From positions 186,001 through 250,000 of the forward strand of contig NZ_BAYB01000011.1 in the NCBI RefSeq assembly GCF_000685035.1: DNA of 64,000 nt, written 5' to 3'. The notes under the pieces were generated by a model. The model saw only the letters and a program-made list of their open reading frames with translations, did not search any database and was not told the DNA's origin. The number at the start of each line of letters is the position of its first letter. Position 1 is the first letter of the stretch. The DNA is from Paraburkholderia ferrariae NBRC 106233 (GTDB lineage: Bacteria; Pseudomonadota; Gammaproteobacteria; Burkholderiales; Burkholderiaceae). This document shows, piece by piece, positions 9,370-19,263 of this stretch. Both the position numbers and the translations under genes were made by a program.

Positions 9370-10299
9370 TCAGTGGTTCAGGCGCCCGAGCAGCAGGAAT
9401 TCCATTAGCGCCTTCTGGACGTGCAGGCGGTTTTCCGCCTCGTCCCAGACCACGCTTTGCGGACCGTCGATCACGTCCGCGCTCACTTCCTCCCCGCGGT
9501 GGGCGGGCAGGCAGTGCATGAAGAGCGCGTCCGGCCGGGCGCGCGCCATCATTTCCGCGTCGACGCACCAGTCGGCGAATGCCTTCTTGCGCACTTCGTT
9601 CTCGGCCTCGAAGCCCATGCTCGTCCAGACGTCGGTGGTGACGAGGTCGGCGCCGTCACAGGCGGCGTTCGGATCGTCGAGCACGGCGATGAACGGCTGG
9701 CTCTCCGGCGCGACCAGCGACGGATCGAGCGGGTAGCCCGGCGGCGTCGAGATGCGCAGCTTGAAGTCGAGAATCTGCGCCGCCTCGATCCACGTGTAGA
9801 GCATGTTGTTCGCGTCGCCGACCCAGGCGACGGTCTTGCCGCGGATCGGGCCGCGATGCTCGTAGTACGTGAAGATGTCGGCCAGCACCTGGCAGGGGTG
9901 GTATTCGTTCGTGAGACCGTTGATGACCGGCACGCGCGAGCTTTCGGCAAACCGCTGGATGATGTCCTGGCCGAACGTGCGGATCATGATGATGTCCACC
10001 ATCCGCGAAATGACCTGCGCCGAATCCTCGATCGGCTCGCCGCGGCCGAGCTGCGTGTCGCGCGTGTTCATGAACACCGCGTGGCCGCCGAGCTGGAAGA
10101 TGCCGGCTTCGAACGAGAGTCGCGTGCGCGTGGAGTTCTTCTCGAAGATCATCGCGAGCGTGCGGTCGTGCAGCGGATGATACGTCTCGTAGTTCTTGAA
10201 TTTGCGCTTGAGGATGCGGGCACGCTCCAGCACATATTCATAATCGTCAAGAGAGAAATCCTTGAACTGCAGGTAATGGCGTATGGTCCGGGAGGTCAT
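9370..10299 (-). CDS. argF: Ornithine carbamoyltransferase
   Basis: This enzyme transfers the carbamoyl group from carbamoyl phosphate to ornithine, giving citrulline for the downstream argG product. The 309 residues fit the family. STRTR at 56-60 binds carbamoyl phosphate, HPCQ is at 134-137, the DVWTSMG ornithine loop at 223-229, and HCLPAHRGE with the reactive Cys at 262-270. Start ATG 10299 gives [15 protein letters not shown], the usual N-terminus. No argI or argD is adjacent. The 620-base region upstream is shared with the divergent DUF3579 gene. I found no obvious ARG-box by eye. Confidence 0.97.
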   Translation of the reverse strand: MTSRTIRHYLQFKDFSLDDYEYVLERARILKRKFKNYETYHPLHDRTLAMIFEKNSTRTRLSFEAGIFQLGGHAVFMNTRDTQLGRGEPIEDSAQVISRMVDIIMIRTFGQDIIQRFAESSRVPVINGLTNEYHPCQVLADIFTYYEHRGPIRGKTVAWVGDANNMLYTWIEAAQILDFKLRISTPPGYPLDPSLVAPESQPFIAVLDDPNAACDGADLVTTDVWTSMGFEAENEVRKKAFADWCVDAEMMARARPDALFMHCLPAHRGEEVSADVIDGPQSVVWDEAENRLHVQKALMEFLLLGRLNH

Positions 10300-10922
10300 G
10301 AAGCAAAAACGGCGCCGGATCCGGCCTCGAAACTGCAGGATTGGGCCGGCGACGCCGCTGCGGTTGGTGGTAAGTCAATGCAGCATAAAGGATTTTGCGG
10401 GATTTGACGAGTCGCGCTAAAAGTCGGGCGCGGGGGCGGGGCGAGCGGGAAACAGGCGGCAGGAAGGCCGCGGGAAGGCCGCCCAGGGCAGCGGCGGCAG
10501 GCGCTCCGGGGTCTTGTGTGCGGTGCGGAAAGACCCCTGGTACGCTATAATCGCGAAGTTTTCTCTCAGGCACGACAGCGAGTCCGGCGGCCCCGAAAAG
10601 AGCCATGGATAGCCAGCGAGCACCATGGATGAACCCGTGGGACGTCGCAGCGGCTCGCGGAAGCGAGCCTGTACGCCGGCCGGCTGTGCGCTGCAAATTC
10701 GACGATCTCGATGCGGCGTGGCGCCGGTCCGGGTGTGCGGACGGCCGCTCCCTGTCCAACGGACTGTATTCGCGCGCGCGGTTGCCAGGCGGCCAGCCCG
10801 GCAACTTCTGCCCCGCAGGCAATGCGCGGGTGGCGCGGGCGTGACACCGTTTCGTGCCGCTGTTTCGTGCCGCTGTCATGTAGCGTGCTGCGGCGCAGCG
10901 TGCAGTCACACAGGTACCGTAC
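10300..10922. other. Long divergent region argF / DUF3579 with a -10 box and a hairpin
   Basis: This region of 623 bases has no recognisable protein. TATAAT at 10546-10551 points toward the DUF3579 gene, about 370 bases away, with only a poor -35 (gtgcgg 10523-10528). A perfect 7-bp hairpin with a GGAA loop lies at 10652-10669, and a 13-base unit (tttcgtgccgctg) is repeated in tandem at 10850-10875. A 79-codon frame from 10605 exists but has no family resemblance. A long 5' leader or a small RNA are both possible. Confidence 0.45.
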
Positions 10923-11273
10923 ATGGCCGACGAAGCCCCAACCGAATTCTTCATCCAAGGCATCACCTCGAACGGGAAGAAGTTTCGTCCCAGCGACTGG
11001 TCCGAGCGCCTCGCGGGCGTGATGGCGAGCTTCGGCCCGAAGGCATCGGCGAATGCGCGGGGGCCCAACGCCTACCTGCGGTACTCGCTCTACGTCCGGC
11101 CGACGATGATCGGCGACCTCAAATGCGTGATCCTGGATTCGCGTTTGAAAGACATCGAACCCATGGCATTCAACTTCGTGATGAATTTCGCCAAGGACAA
11201 CGACCTTGTCGTGACCGAGGCCTGCGAATTGCCGCACGATCACGCCACGCAGCAGGGCGGCAGCGGGAGTTGA
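10923..11273 (+). CDS. DUF3579 family protein
   Basis: This protein of 116 residues starts MADEAPTEFFIQGITSNGKKFRPSDWSERL, followed by RYSLYVRPTMIGDLKCVILDSRL and MAFNFVMNFAKDNDL. The pattern matches DUF3579, a small betaproteobacterial family of unknown function usually found next to the arginine genes or rpsT. No transmembrane segment or catalytic motif is visible. The length is normal. It is transcribed away from argF and toward rpsT, and ends in its own terminator at 11297. Expression could start at the -10 box at 10546. I give no function. Confidence 0.85.
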   Translation: MADEAPTEFFIQGITSNGKKFRPSDWSERLAGVMASFGPKASANARGPNAYLRYSLYVRPTMIGDLKCVILDSRLKDIEPMAFNFVMNFAKDNDLVVTEACELPHDHATQQGGSGS

Positions 11274-11296
11274 GTCTCGCGCACGGCTGCGAATCG

Positions 11297-11318
11297 ACCC
11301 GCTGCGGCGGGTTTTTTT
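11297..11318 (+). terminator. Rho-independent terminator of the DUF3579 gene
   Basis: Stem acccgc 11297-11302 pairs with gcgggt 11307-11312 around a TGCG loop, followed by a T-run to 11318. Confidence 0.85.
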
Positions 11319-11370
11319 GCGCCCGTCTTTTTCCGGGGCGCGGCCGCGGCCCTGACTCAAACCAGCGATA

Positions 11371-11400
11371 AAAACAAAAAACCCGCCGAAGCGGGTTTTT
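11371..11400 (-). terminator. Rho-independent terminator of rpsT
   Basis: Stem aaacccgc/gcgggttt (11379-11398) has a CGAA tetraloop and is preceded on the plus strand by an A-rich run that becomes the U-tract of the rpsT transcript. The T-run on the other side means it can also back up the DUF3579 terminator. Confidence 0.85.
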
Positions 11401-11450
11401 CGTGATGCGGCAGAAACTGCGGACGGCCCGCCTGAGCAGGCCAGCCGGAG

Positions 11451-11723
11451 TTACTGTGCGCCGGCCATTGCCTTGATGGCAGCCGACAGGCGGCTCTTCT
11501 GGCGAGCAGCCTTGTTCTTGTGAACGATCTTCTTGTCGGCGATGATGTCGAGCGTCTTTGCCGAGTTCTTGAGGACTTCGGCGGCTGCAGCCTTGTCGCC
11601 GGCGTCGATAGCCTTGCGAACGGCCTTGATAGCGGTGCGGAACTTCGAGCGCAGCGCCGAGTTGTGCGAGTTTGCTTTCGCGGCCTGACGGGCGCGCTTG
11701 CGTGCTTGTGCGGAGTTTGCCAT
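11451..11723 (-). CDS. rpsT: 30S ribosomal protein S20
   Basis: This is S20, a primary 16S rRNA-binding protein of the small ribosomal subunit. The product has 90 residues and opens [21 protein letters not shown], with the highly basic, Ala-rich composition and the [13 protein letters not shown] segment expected of the family. The gene is monocistronic, with a good promoter about 280 bases upstream (12002-12031) and a terminator at 11371-11400. The long leader would leave room for the autogenous control known for S20, though I see no specific element. Neighbour murJ is divergent, a common arrangement in betaproteobacteria. Confidence 0.97.
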   Translation of the reverse strand: MANSAQARKRARQAAKANSHNSALRSKFRTAIKAVRKAIDAGDKAAAAEVLKNSAKTLDIIADKKIVHKNKAARQKSRLSAAIKAMAGAQ

Positions 11724-12001
11724 GACGATTCCTTATGTTTCCGGAGCCTGAGCCTGCCGTCTGCCATTGCTTGCAGCCGGACCGGATCACGCTCTTTGCC
11801 TGGATTTGAACTTCCGGGAACGATTGCCCGAAAGCGCAAAACGGTATTGCCGGCGGTATTTGCGCAGTTGCCACATCAGTGTCAACTGCCGCCGCCGGCC
11901 GCGCCTTTTGTGCCGAAACAGAACCGGGCGCACCGCAGTGCAGCCGTTTTCCGCTTCCTTTCCAAGACGCGTCCAAGTCCTTTCGAGACCCGGAACCGCT
12001 A

Positions 12002-12031
12002 ATTATAGCAACAGAATCATGAGCATGGCAA
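12002..12031 (-). promoter_or_regulatory. rpsT: Sigma70-type promoter for rpsT
   Basis: On the minus strand, TTGCCA (12031-12026), 18 bases, then TATAAT (12007-12002). Both hexamers are near consensus and oriented toward rpsT, implying a leader of about 270 bases. Confidence 0.65.
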
Positions 12032-12178
12032 TCGTGACGAGAGCGGGGCGCCAGTTCGGGCCGACTCGAAAAGGGCTCGATCGATCCGGCGGACTGCATG
12101 ACGAAATGCGCGACGAAATGCGCGATGCCATGCACTCGCGAGATCTGCACCGAGCGCCGGAGTGCCGCGCGGCACCCG

Positions 12179-12184
12179 TATAAT
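12179..12184 (+). promoter_or_regulatory. murJ: -10 box directly upstream of murJ
   Basis: TATAAT ends 9 bases before the murJ ATG. There is no Shine-Dalgarno sequence in that gap, and no clear -35. If used, the transcript would have a leader of only a few bases. Confidence 0.45.
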
Positions 12185-12193
12185 AAGCGCCCC

Positions 12194-13744
12194 ATGAATC
12201 TATTCCGAGCCCTGCTGACGGTCAGCGGCTTCACGCTGCTGTCGCGCGTGACCGGACTGGCCCGCGAAACGCTGATTGCGCGCGCATTCGGCGCGAGCCA
12301 GTTCACCGACGCCTTCTACGTCGCGTTCCGCATTCCCAACCTGCTGCGCCGGATCTCGGCGGAGGGCGCGTTCTCGCAAGCCTTCGTGCCGATCCTCGCG
12401 GAGTTCAAGAACCAGAAGGGCCACGACGCCACGCGCGATCTCGTCGATGCGACCTCGACCGTGCTCGCCTGGGTACTCGCGTTCCTCTCGGTGCTCGGCA
12501 TCTTCGGCGCCGCGCTCGTGGTGACGGTGGTCGCCTCGGGCCTGAAGAGCGACGGCGAAGCGTATCCGCTCGCCGTCACGATGACGCGCATCATGTTTCC
12601 GTACATCGTATTTATTTCGCTGACGTCGCTCGCGTCCGGCGTGCTGAATACGTACAAGCAGTTCTCGCTGCCCGCGTTCGCGCCGGTGCTGCTCAACGTG
12701 TCGTTCATCGTCGCGGCCGTGGCGTTCGCGCCGCACATGAAGCAGCCGGTCTATGCGCTCGCGTGGGCCGTGATCGTGGGCGGCGTGCTGCAGTTCCTCG
12801 TGCAGTTGCCGGGGCTCAAACGCATCGACATGATGCCGCGCATCGGCTGGAATCCGGTGAAGGCGCTCGCGCACCGGGGCGTGAAGCGCGTGCTCGCGAA
12901 GATGGTGCCGGCGATGTTCGCGGTCTCGGTCGCGCAGATCAGCCTCATCATCAATACCAATATCGCATCGCGGCTCGGCCCGGGCGCGGTGTCGTGGATC
13001 AACTACGCCGACCGCCTCATGGAGTTCCCCACCGCGCTGCTCGGCGTGGCGCTCGGCACGATTCTCCTGCCGAGCCTCTCGAAGGCGCACGTCGATGCCG
13101 ATCCGCACGAGTATTCGGCGCTGCTCGACTGGGGCCTGCGCGTGACCTTCCTGCTCGCGGCGCCTTCGGCGGTCGCGCTGTTCTTCTTCGCCGAGCCGCT
13201 CACGGCCACGCTCTTTCACTACGGCAAGTTCGACGCGAATTCGGTGGTGATGACGGGCCGTGCGCTCGCCGCCTACGGGGTGGGCCTCGTGGGCCTCATT
13301 CTCATCAAGATCCTCGCGCCCGGCTTCTACGCGCGCCAGGACATCAAGACGCCGGTGAAGATCGGCGTCGTCGTGCTCATTGCCACGCAGATCAGCAACT
13401 ATGTTTTCGTGCCGATCTTCTCGCACGCGGGCCTCACGCTCTCCGTCGGGCTCGGCGCCTGCATGAACGCGCTGCTGCTCTTCATCGGGCTGCGCCGGCG
13501 GGGCATCTATATGCCGTCGTCGGGCTGGGCGACGTTTTTCGTGCAGCTGATCGGGGCATGCCTCGTGCTGGCCGGTGCGATGCACTGGTGTGCGATCAGC
13601 TACGACTGGATCGGCCTGCGCCACGAGCCGTTCGCGCGCATTGCGCTGCTCGGCGCATGCCTCGTGCTGTTTGCCGCACTATATTTCGGTATGCTGTGGC
13701 TGATGGGCTTCAAGTACGCTTACTTCAAGAGGCGGGCGAAGTGA
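12194..13744 (+). CDS. murJ: Lipid II flippase MurJ (MviN)
   Basis: This inner-membrane MOP-superfamily flippase moves lipid II to the periplasmic face for peptidoglycan synthesis. The 516 residues have about 14 hydrophobic helices. The N-terminus MNLFRALLTVSGFTLLSRVTG and the FGASQFTDAFYVAFRIPNLLRRISAEGAFSQAFVP region are strongly conserved MurJ signatures, and GVALGTILLPSLSKAH is present. Start ATG 12194 matches family N-termini; upstream in-frame codons (from 12098) give a Cys/Arg-rich extension with no support. A TATAAT box nearly abuts the start. Its stop overlaps the GTG of the SirB1 gene, so the two are probably co-translated. murJ is expected to be essential. Confidence 0.96.
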   Translation: MNLFRALLTVSGFTLLSRVTGLARETLIARAFGASQFTDAFYVAFRIPNLLRRISAEGAFSQAFVPILAEFKNQKGHDATRDLVDATSTVLAWVLAFLSVLGIFGAALVVTVVASGLKSDGEAYPLAVTMTRIMFPYIVFISLTSLASGVLNTYKQFSLPAFAPVLLNVSFIVAAVAFAPHMKQPVYALAWAVIVGGVLQFLVQLPGLKRIDMMPRIGWNPVKALAHRGVKRVLAKMVPAMFAVSVAQISLIINTNIASRLGPGAVSWINYADRLMEFPTALLGVALGTILLPSLSKAHVDADPHEYSALLDWGLRVTFLLAAPSAVALFFFAEPLTATLFHYGKFDANSVVMTGRALAAYGVGLVGLILIKILAPGFYARQDIKTPVKIGVVVLIATQISNYVFVPIFSHAGLTLSVGLGACMNALLLFIGLRRRGIYMPSSGWATFFVQLIGACLVLAGAMHWCAISYDWIGLRHEPFARIALLGACLVLFAALYFGMLWLMGFKYAYFKRRAK

Positions 13745-14595
13745 CCACGATGAATACGCGGGTGCTCGACTATTTCGGCACGCTCGTCGCCGACGACGAC
13801 AGCCTGCCGCTCACCGAGGCTGCGCTCGCCATCGCGCAGGATGCGTACCCCGATCTCGATCTGCAAGGCACGCTCGCCGAAATCGACGAACTGGCGCTGC
13901 GCGTGCGCCGCCGGGTGCCCGAAGGCGCAGACCTGCGCGAGCAGATCGCGACCCTGAACCGCTGCTTTTTCCGCGAGTTCGGTTTCTCCGCCAACCTCAA
14001 CGACTACTACGATCCCGACAACAGCCATCTGAACGCGGTGCTGCGGCGCCGTCGCGGCATTCCCATCTCGCTCGCGGTGCTTTATCTGGAGATGGCGGGG
14101 CAACTGGGTTTGCCGGTGAAGGGCGTGTCGTTTCCCGGGCATTTCCTGTTGCGCGTTTCGCTGCCCGAAGGCGATGCGATGCTCGACCCCACCACGGGGC
14201 GCGCGCTTTCGGAATCCGACATGGTGGAGATGCTGGAGCCTTACGTGGCGAACGCGGGCGATTCGGTGGCGCGGGCGCTGCGCATGCTGCTCGAACCGGC
14301 TACGCGCCGCGAGATCGTCGCGCGCATGCTGCGCAATCTGAAGTCGATCTATCTGCAGACGGAACGCTGGCAGCGTCTGCTTGCAATCCAGCAGCGGCTC
14401 GTGATCTTGCTGCCGTACAGCATCGAGGAAGTGCGCGACCGCGGCTTCGCTTACGCGCGGCTCGATTACCTGCGCCCGGCGCTCGAAGATCTCGAACATT
14501 ATCTGGACGAACGCCCCGACGCCGAAGATGCCGTGGTCGTCGAATCGCAATTGCAGGAGCTGCGCCAGCGCACGCTCGATAACGAGCAGGATTGA
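13741..14595 (+). CDS. SirB1 family protein (transglutaminase-like/TPR)
   Basis: This protein of 284 residues has the SirB1 core: RRRRGIPISLAVLYLEMAGQLGLPVKGVSFPGHFLLRV, a transglutaminase-like fold segment, then a C-terminal tetratricopeptide-like region (YLQTERWQRLLAIQQRLVILLP to ALEDLEHYLDERPDAEDA). Members are often found near prmC or murJ. Their biochemical role is not settled, so I assign none. GTG 13741 overlaps the murJ stop and has AAGAGG at 13727-13732 at proper spacing; ATG 13750 is the alternative and would shorten it by three residues. The gene ends before a bidirectional terminator at 14627. Confidence 0.88.
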   Translation: MTTMNTRVLDYFGTLVADDDSLPLTEAALAIAQDAYPDLDLQGTLAEIDELALRVRRRVPEGADLREQIATLNRCFFREFGFSANLNDYYDPDNSHLNAVLRRRRGIPISLAVLYLEMAGQLGLPVKGVSFPGHFLLRVSLPEGDAMLDPTTGRALSESDMVEMLEPYVANAGDSVARALRMLLEPATRREIVARMLRNLKSIYLQTERWQRLLAIQQRLVILLPYSIEEVRDRGFAYARLDYLRPALEDLEHYLDERPDAEDAVVVESQLQELRQRTLDNEQD

Positions 14596-14626
14596 GCGCC
14601 GGATTCGGACACAACAGCCCGGACAC

Positions 14627-14660
14627 AAAAAACCCGCGACGTATATCGCGGGTTTTTTAA
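14627..14660. terminator. Bidirectional terminator (SirB1 gene / SDR gene)
   Basis: Stem aacccgcga 14631-14639 pairs with tcgcgggtt 14646-14654 around a 6-base loop, with an A-run before and T-run after. It lies between convergent genes. Confidence 0.9.
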
Positions 14661-14678
14661 CGTCTTGCGCAGCCGCGC

Positions 14679-15437
14679 TTACTTCGGCTGCATGCGGATC
14701 GCGCCGTCGAGGCGGATCACTTCGCCGTTGAGCATGGGGTTCTCGACGATCTGCTTGACCAGCATCGCGTACTCGGCGGGCTTGCCGAGGCGCGGCGGGA
14801 ACGGAACCATCGCGCCGAGCGCATCCTGCACTTCCTTGGGCATGCCGAGCAGCATGGGCGTTTCGAAGATGCCGGGGGCGATCGTCATCACGCGGATGCC
14901 GCTGCGCGACAGGTCGCGCGCGACCGGCAGCGTCATGCCGACCACGCCGCCCTTCGAAGCCGCATAGGCGGCCTGGCCGATCTGCCCGTCGTAGGCCGCC
15001 ACCGAAGCCGTATTGACGATCACGCCGCGCTCGCCGCCTTCGAGGGGCGCCGTCTGTGCGATGGCGGTCGCCGCGAGGCGGATCATGTTGAACGTGCCGA
15101 TCAGGTTGACCGTGACGGTCTTCGCAAACACGTCGAGCGGATGCGGGCCGTCCTTGCCCACCGTCTTCACCGCGGGTGCGATGCCCGCGCAGTTCACGAG
15201 GCCGCGCAGCGTGCCGAGCGCCGTGGCGGCAGCCACGGCTTGCGCGCCGTCTTCCTCGCTCGCGACGTTGCATTTCACGAATATGCCGCCCAGTTCCTTC
15301 GCGAGCGCCTGGCCGGCTTCCTCATTGAGGTCGGCGATGACGGGCTTGCCGCCTTCGGCCGCAACGAGGCGTGCGGTGGCCGCACCGAGGCCCGAGGCGC
15401 CGCCGGTGATGAGGAATACGTTGTCGCGGATCTGCAT
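14679..15437 (-). CDS. 3-hydroxyacyl-CoA dehydrogenase, type II (HSD17B10-like SDR)
   Basis: This short-chain dehydrogenase of 252 residues belongs to the 3-hydroxy-2-methylbutyryl/3-hydroxyacyl-CoA dehydrogenase group and oxidises 3-hydroxyacyl-CoA with NAD. The Rossmann motif TGGASGLG is at 11-18, NCAG at 82-85, Asn111, and the catalytic Ser145, Tyr158 and Lys162 (YAASK) are all present. The closing part [15 protein letters not shown] is typical of the group. I start at ATG 15437 ([13 protein letters not shown]) because it places the nucleotide-binding motif at the usual distance; the longer open frame upstream is Arg/Pro-rich noise. It lies downstream of adk on the same strand, 190 bases away. 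Fatty-acid or isoleucine degradation is the likely pathway. Confidence 0.9.
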   Translation of the reverse strand: MQIRDNVFLITGGASGLGAATARLVAAEGGKPVIADLNEEAGQALAKELGGIFVKCNVASEEDGAQAVAAATALGTLRGLVNCAGIAPAVKTVGKDGPHPLDVFAKTVTVNLIGTFNMIRLAATAIAQTAPLEGGERGVIVNTASVAAYDGQIGQAAYAASKGGVVGMTLPVARDLSRSGIRVMTIAPGIFETPMLLGMPKEVQDALGAMVPFPPRLGKPAEYAMLVKQIVENPMLNGEVIRLDGAIRMQPK

Positions 15438-15627
15438 GTTGTCTCTGCTCCATTTGTTATGGTGGTCGTGCGGGCGGCATGCACGAAAAGCAAAACGGGC
15501 CGCCCGGCGTCGCGCTTGTGGCGCGGCGCCAGCCGGCCCGCAGGCAAACCAGCAAATCCGGGGCAGGGGCCGGCAAAGAGGGGAGCCGGCCTCGCCGGCA
15601 TGCTCCGGCAGGCCGGCGAAGGATGGC

Positions 15628-16515
<888 letters not shown>

Positions 16516-16573
16516 TTAGACGGCTCGCGCAAACAATTGATTATGCCATGGGTTTTTTAAGCCATTACCGGAA

Positions 16574-17377
16574 TTAAGCCCGGTATAACGCCTGCACGCG
16601 GGCGAGGTCGGCGGGGGTATCGACACCCGGCGCGGGCGCTTCGGCGGTCACGAGGACCGCGATGCGCTCGCCGTGCCACATGGCGCGAAGCTGTTCGAGC
16701 GCTTCCACCTGTTCGATGGGCGAGTGCGCGAGCGCCGGGTAGCTGCGCAGGAATTTGGCGCGATAGGCGTACAGGCCGATGTGCCGGTAAACCGTCGCGG
16801 GAGCCGGCGGGGCGGGCATTGCGGCCAGATCGAGGCGCGCGGGCGACCAGTGCGGCTGCCACGCGTCGCGGGCCCAGGGAATGGGCGCGCGCGAAAAGTA
16901 GAGCGCCACGCCGCGCGCGTCGAGCACCACCTTCACGACGTTGGGGTTGAGGATTTCGTCCGGGGCCGTGATCGGGTGGGCGGCGGTGGCGATGGCGCAA
17001 TCGGGGTGCGCGGCCAGGTGCGACGCAACGTCGCACACGAGCGCGGGATCGATCAGCGGCTCGTCGCCCTGCACGTTGACGACGATCGTGTCGTCGCTCC
17101 AGCCGTAGTGCGTGGCGACTTCGGCGAGGCGGTCGGTGCCCGAGGGATGGTCGGCGCGCGTGAGCATCGCTTCGAAGCCGTGCTCGCGCGCGGCGTCGAG
17201 CACCGCGGGAGCGTCCGTGGCGATCAGCACCCGTTGCGCGCCCGAGGCCTGGGCGCGCTCGGCCACGCGCACCACCATCGGCTTGCCGCCGATGTCGGCG
17301 AGCGGTTTGTTCGGCAGCCGCGTGGACGCGAGGCGCGCGGGCACGACGGCGATGAAGGGTTGCACGGGTGCGGTCAT
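16574..17377 (-). CDS. kdsB: 3-deoxy-manno-octulosonate cytidylyltransferase
   Basis: KdsB activates Kdo with CTP to CMP-Kdo for lipopolysaccharide core synthesis. The 267 residues include the nucleotide-binding [16 protein letters not shown] (11-26), [13 protein letters not shown] and [12 protein letters not shown], all diagnostic. It sits in a minus-strand envelope block lpxK - Trm112-like - kdsB, so lipid A and Kdo precursor synthesis are encoded together. The start [16 protein letters not shown] is normal. It lies 120 bases downstream of the Trm112-like gene. Confidence 0.95.
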   Translation of the reverse strand: MTAPVQPFIAVVPARLASTRLPNKPLADIGGKPMVVRVAERAQASGAQRVLIATDAPAVLDAAREHGFEAMLTRADHPSGTDRLAEVATHYGWSDDTIVVNVQGDEPLIDPALVCDVASHLAAHPDCAIATAAHPITAPDEILNPNVVKVVLDARGVALYFSRAPIPWARDAWQPHWSPARLDLAAMPAPPAPATVYRHIGLYAYRAKFLRSYPALAHSPIEQVEALEQLRAMWHGERIAVLVTAEAPAPGVDTPADLARVQALYRA

Positions 17378-17497
17378 GGCTCTTTCGGGAAGGGCTTCAA
17401 AACGAAAGCGCGCCGCAGGCGGCGCGCACGGACGAAAACACCCGGACGCAGCGACAGGCCGGGCGAGAGTGGCTCGCCCGCGGCCGGCGCGGCGGGT

Positions 17498-17701
17498 TCA
17501 GGCGGCGCTGGGGCCGCTCGGGTCGACCACCGTGCCTTCCACGGTCTGGCGCGCCTCGTCCACGAGCATCACGGGGATGCCGTCGCGGATGGGATAGGCG
17601 AGCTTGTCGGCGTTGCAGATCAGCTCCTGCGCGGCGCGGTCGTAGCTGAGCGGGCCCTTGCAGATCGGGCAGACCAGGATTTCAAGCAGACGGGCGTCCA
17701 C
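17498..17701 (-). CDS. Trm112-like (YcaR/UPF0434) small protein
   Basis: This small protein of 67 residues has [17 protein letters not shown], then [21 protein letters not shown], the Trm112/YcaR signature. Two zinc-ligand-type Cys (CPIC) plus one further Cys are visible. In many proteobacteria it is encoded between lpxK and kdsB, exactly as here. Its job there is not established; Trm112 proteins elsewhere activate methyltransferases. I choose GTG 17701 (DARLLEILV follows) with GGAG eight bases upstream; an in-frame TTG at 17716 is the alternative. The start region overlaps the last 20 bases of lpxK, pointing to translational coupling. Confidence 0.88.
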   Translation of the reverse strand: MDARLLEILVCPICKGPLSYDRAAQELICNADKLAYPIRDGIPVMLVDEARQTVEGTVVDPSGPSAA

Positions 17702-18698
17702 GGAGTTTCTCCACAACCAGAGTAATGAGGCGATGATCGAGCGCGGCTTCCACCGGGACCACCCAGATGCGCGCGTCGTTCCAGGCCCCCAATTTTACTG
17801 CATCCTTTTCCGTGACCAGGATCGCGTCGGCCTTCACGTCGACGAACGGGTTGGTCGCGAAGGCGTAGTGATCGGGCAGCGGCAGCGTCTGGGGCGCCAG
17901 TCCCGCGCCGCGCAGCGTCGCAAAGAAGCGCTCCGGCGAACCGATGCCGGCCGCCGCCGCCACGCGCTGCCCGGCAAACTGCGAGAGCGGGCGGCGCAAG
18001 GCGGGGTTGGACAGATGCCAGGCGTCGGCGGGTTCGAGCTTGAGCGCGAAGGTGTCGGGCCAGGGCGGGAGCGCGCGCTCGAACGGATTGTTCACGAGCG
18101 TGGCGTCGCGGTGGCGCGACAGCGGCTCGCGCAGCGGCCCGGCGGGCAGCAGCAAGCCGTTGCCGCCCAGGCGATGGTCGAACACCACGAGTTCGAAGTC
18201 GCGCGCGAGACGGTAGTGCTGGAGGCCGTCGTCGCTCACGATCACGTCCACGTCCTCGTGGGCGGCGCGCAGCGCCTGCGCGGCGGCGACGCGGTTGGGC
18301 GACACCCACACGGGCGCGCCCGTGCGGCGCGCGATGAGGAGCGGCTCGTCGCCGGCGACGCGGGCGGGCGTGGCGGCCGTGACCGGCGTCGGGCGTTCGA
18401 CCTTCGCGCCGTAGCCGCGCGAGACCACGCCCGGCGTGAAGCCCGCGGTGCGCAGTTCCTCGACGAGTGCGATCACCGTGGGCGTCTTGCCGGTGCCGCC
18501 CACCGTCACGTTGCCGACCACCACCACCGGCACGCCCACCTCCACGGTCTTGAGCCAGCCCAGCGCAAAGGCAGCGCGGCGCGCGCCGCTCACGGCGGCG
18601 AAGACGGCGGCAAGCGGCGTGAGCGCCCAGGCAAGCGGGCCGCGCTGCTGCCATTCGTGCGCGAGCCGGCTTTCGATCCGGGAGGCGAGGCCGCTCAT
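17682..18698 (-). CDS. lpxK: Tetraacyldisaccharide 4'-kinase
   Basis: LpxK phosphorylates the 4' position of the lipid A disaccharide at the inner membrane. The 338 residues begin with a hydrophobic N-terminal anchor ([17 protein letters not shown], about 22-38). The P-loop [11 protein letters not shown] is at 62-72, then [18 protein letters not shown] and [21 protein letters not shown], all family hallmarks. Start ATG 18698 ([16 protein letters not shown]) gives the normal N-terminus; MPM at 18704 is an alternative. Upstream in Burkholderia I would expect exbB and exbD between lpxK and xseA; they are absent here. Confidence 0.94.
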   Translation of the reverse strand: MSGLASRIESRLAHEWQQRGPLAWALTPLAAVFAAVSGARRAAFALGWLKTVEVGVPVVVVGNVTVGGTGKTPTVIALVEELRTAGFTPGVVSRGYGAKVERPTPVTAATPARVAGDEPLLIARRTGAPVWVSPNRVAAAQALRAAHEDVDVIVSDDGLQHYRLARDFELVVFDHRLGGNGLLLPAGPLREPLSRHRDATLVNNPFERALPPWPDTFALKLEPADAWHLSNPALRRPLSQFAGQRVAAAAGIGSPERFFATLRGAGLAPQTLPLPDHYAFATNPFVDVKADAILVTEKDAVKLGAWNDARIWVVPVEAALDHRLITLVVEKLRGRPSA

Positions 18699-19263
18699 CG
18701 GCATGCGTTCGCGAGACGCCTGCGCGAGGCGCCGCGTGCGGGCGCCGCTCGGGAAGGCAGGACGGGCAGGGCGGCGGGCAGGTCTGGCATCGGGCGGTTC
18801 TCCGGAACGGGGGGCCTGGCCGGAACAGGCGCGGGGCCGCAGGCGGGCCGTCCCAGGCGGGCTGCCCCAGACGGTGCGCAAAGCGACCAGGAACCCGGCA
18901 CTCTAGCGCGGGTGGCGGGCACGCCGCAAGCTACCTGCCGGGACGCTGCTGCGTCGCCGGCGCGTGCATCGGCGAGCAGGGGCCTGTGGATAACTTTGTG
19001 GAGAAGTGGCCTTCTCGTTGGCCGGAAGGCCCGCTCGCACGGCATTCCATCGGCGTGACACCTTGTTATATCAATAAAAAGTACTTTTAAATCAATGGGA
19101 TGCTGAAAATTTTCAGCGTCTTCGACGCATTGCCGCCCGCTTTTGTCTCCAGCGCGCCCGATGTGGAAACCTCGGCGCGCCCGCCGGCGCATGCAGTTCG
19201 CGCTGGACGCCGGGCCGCCGAACGGTCTATCGTCTGTCCGGCCTGGTTTTTCGCACGCTCAGC
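18699..19263. other. Divergent region lpxK / xseA with palindromes and a DnaA-box match
   Basis: This region of 565 bases has no credible gene. The lpxK-proximal part is GC-rich and low-complexity. The xseA-proximal part is AT-richer and holds a perfect DnaA-box match (ttatccaca on the minus strand, 18985-18993) and two perfect palindromes, aaaagtactttt (19077-19088) and gctgaaaattttcagc (19102-19117). No exbB/exbD remnant was recognised. Confidence 0.55.

Noticed and set aside
10605..10844. Open frame of 79 codons downstream of a -10 box
   Set aside because: No recognisable family, no good ribosome binding site, and Arg/Ala/Gly composition expected by chance; kept only as part of the leader region.
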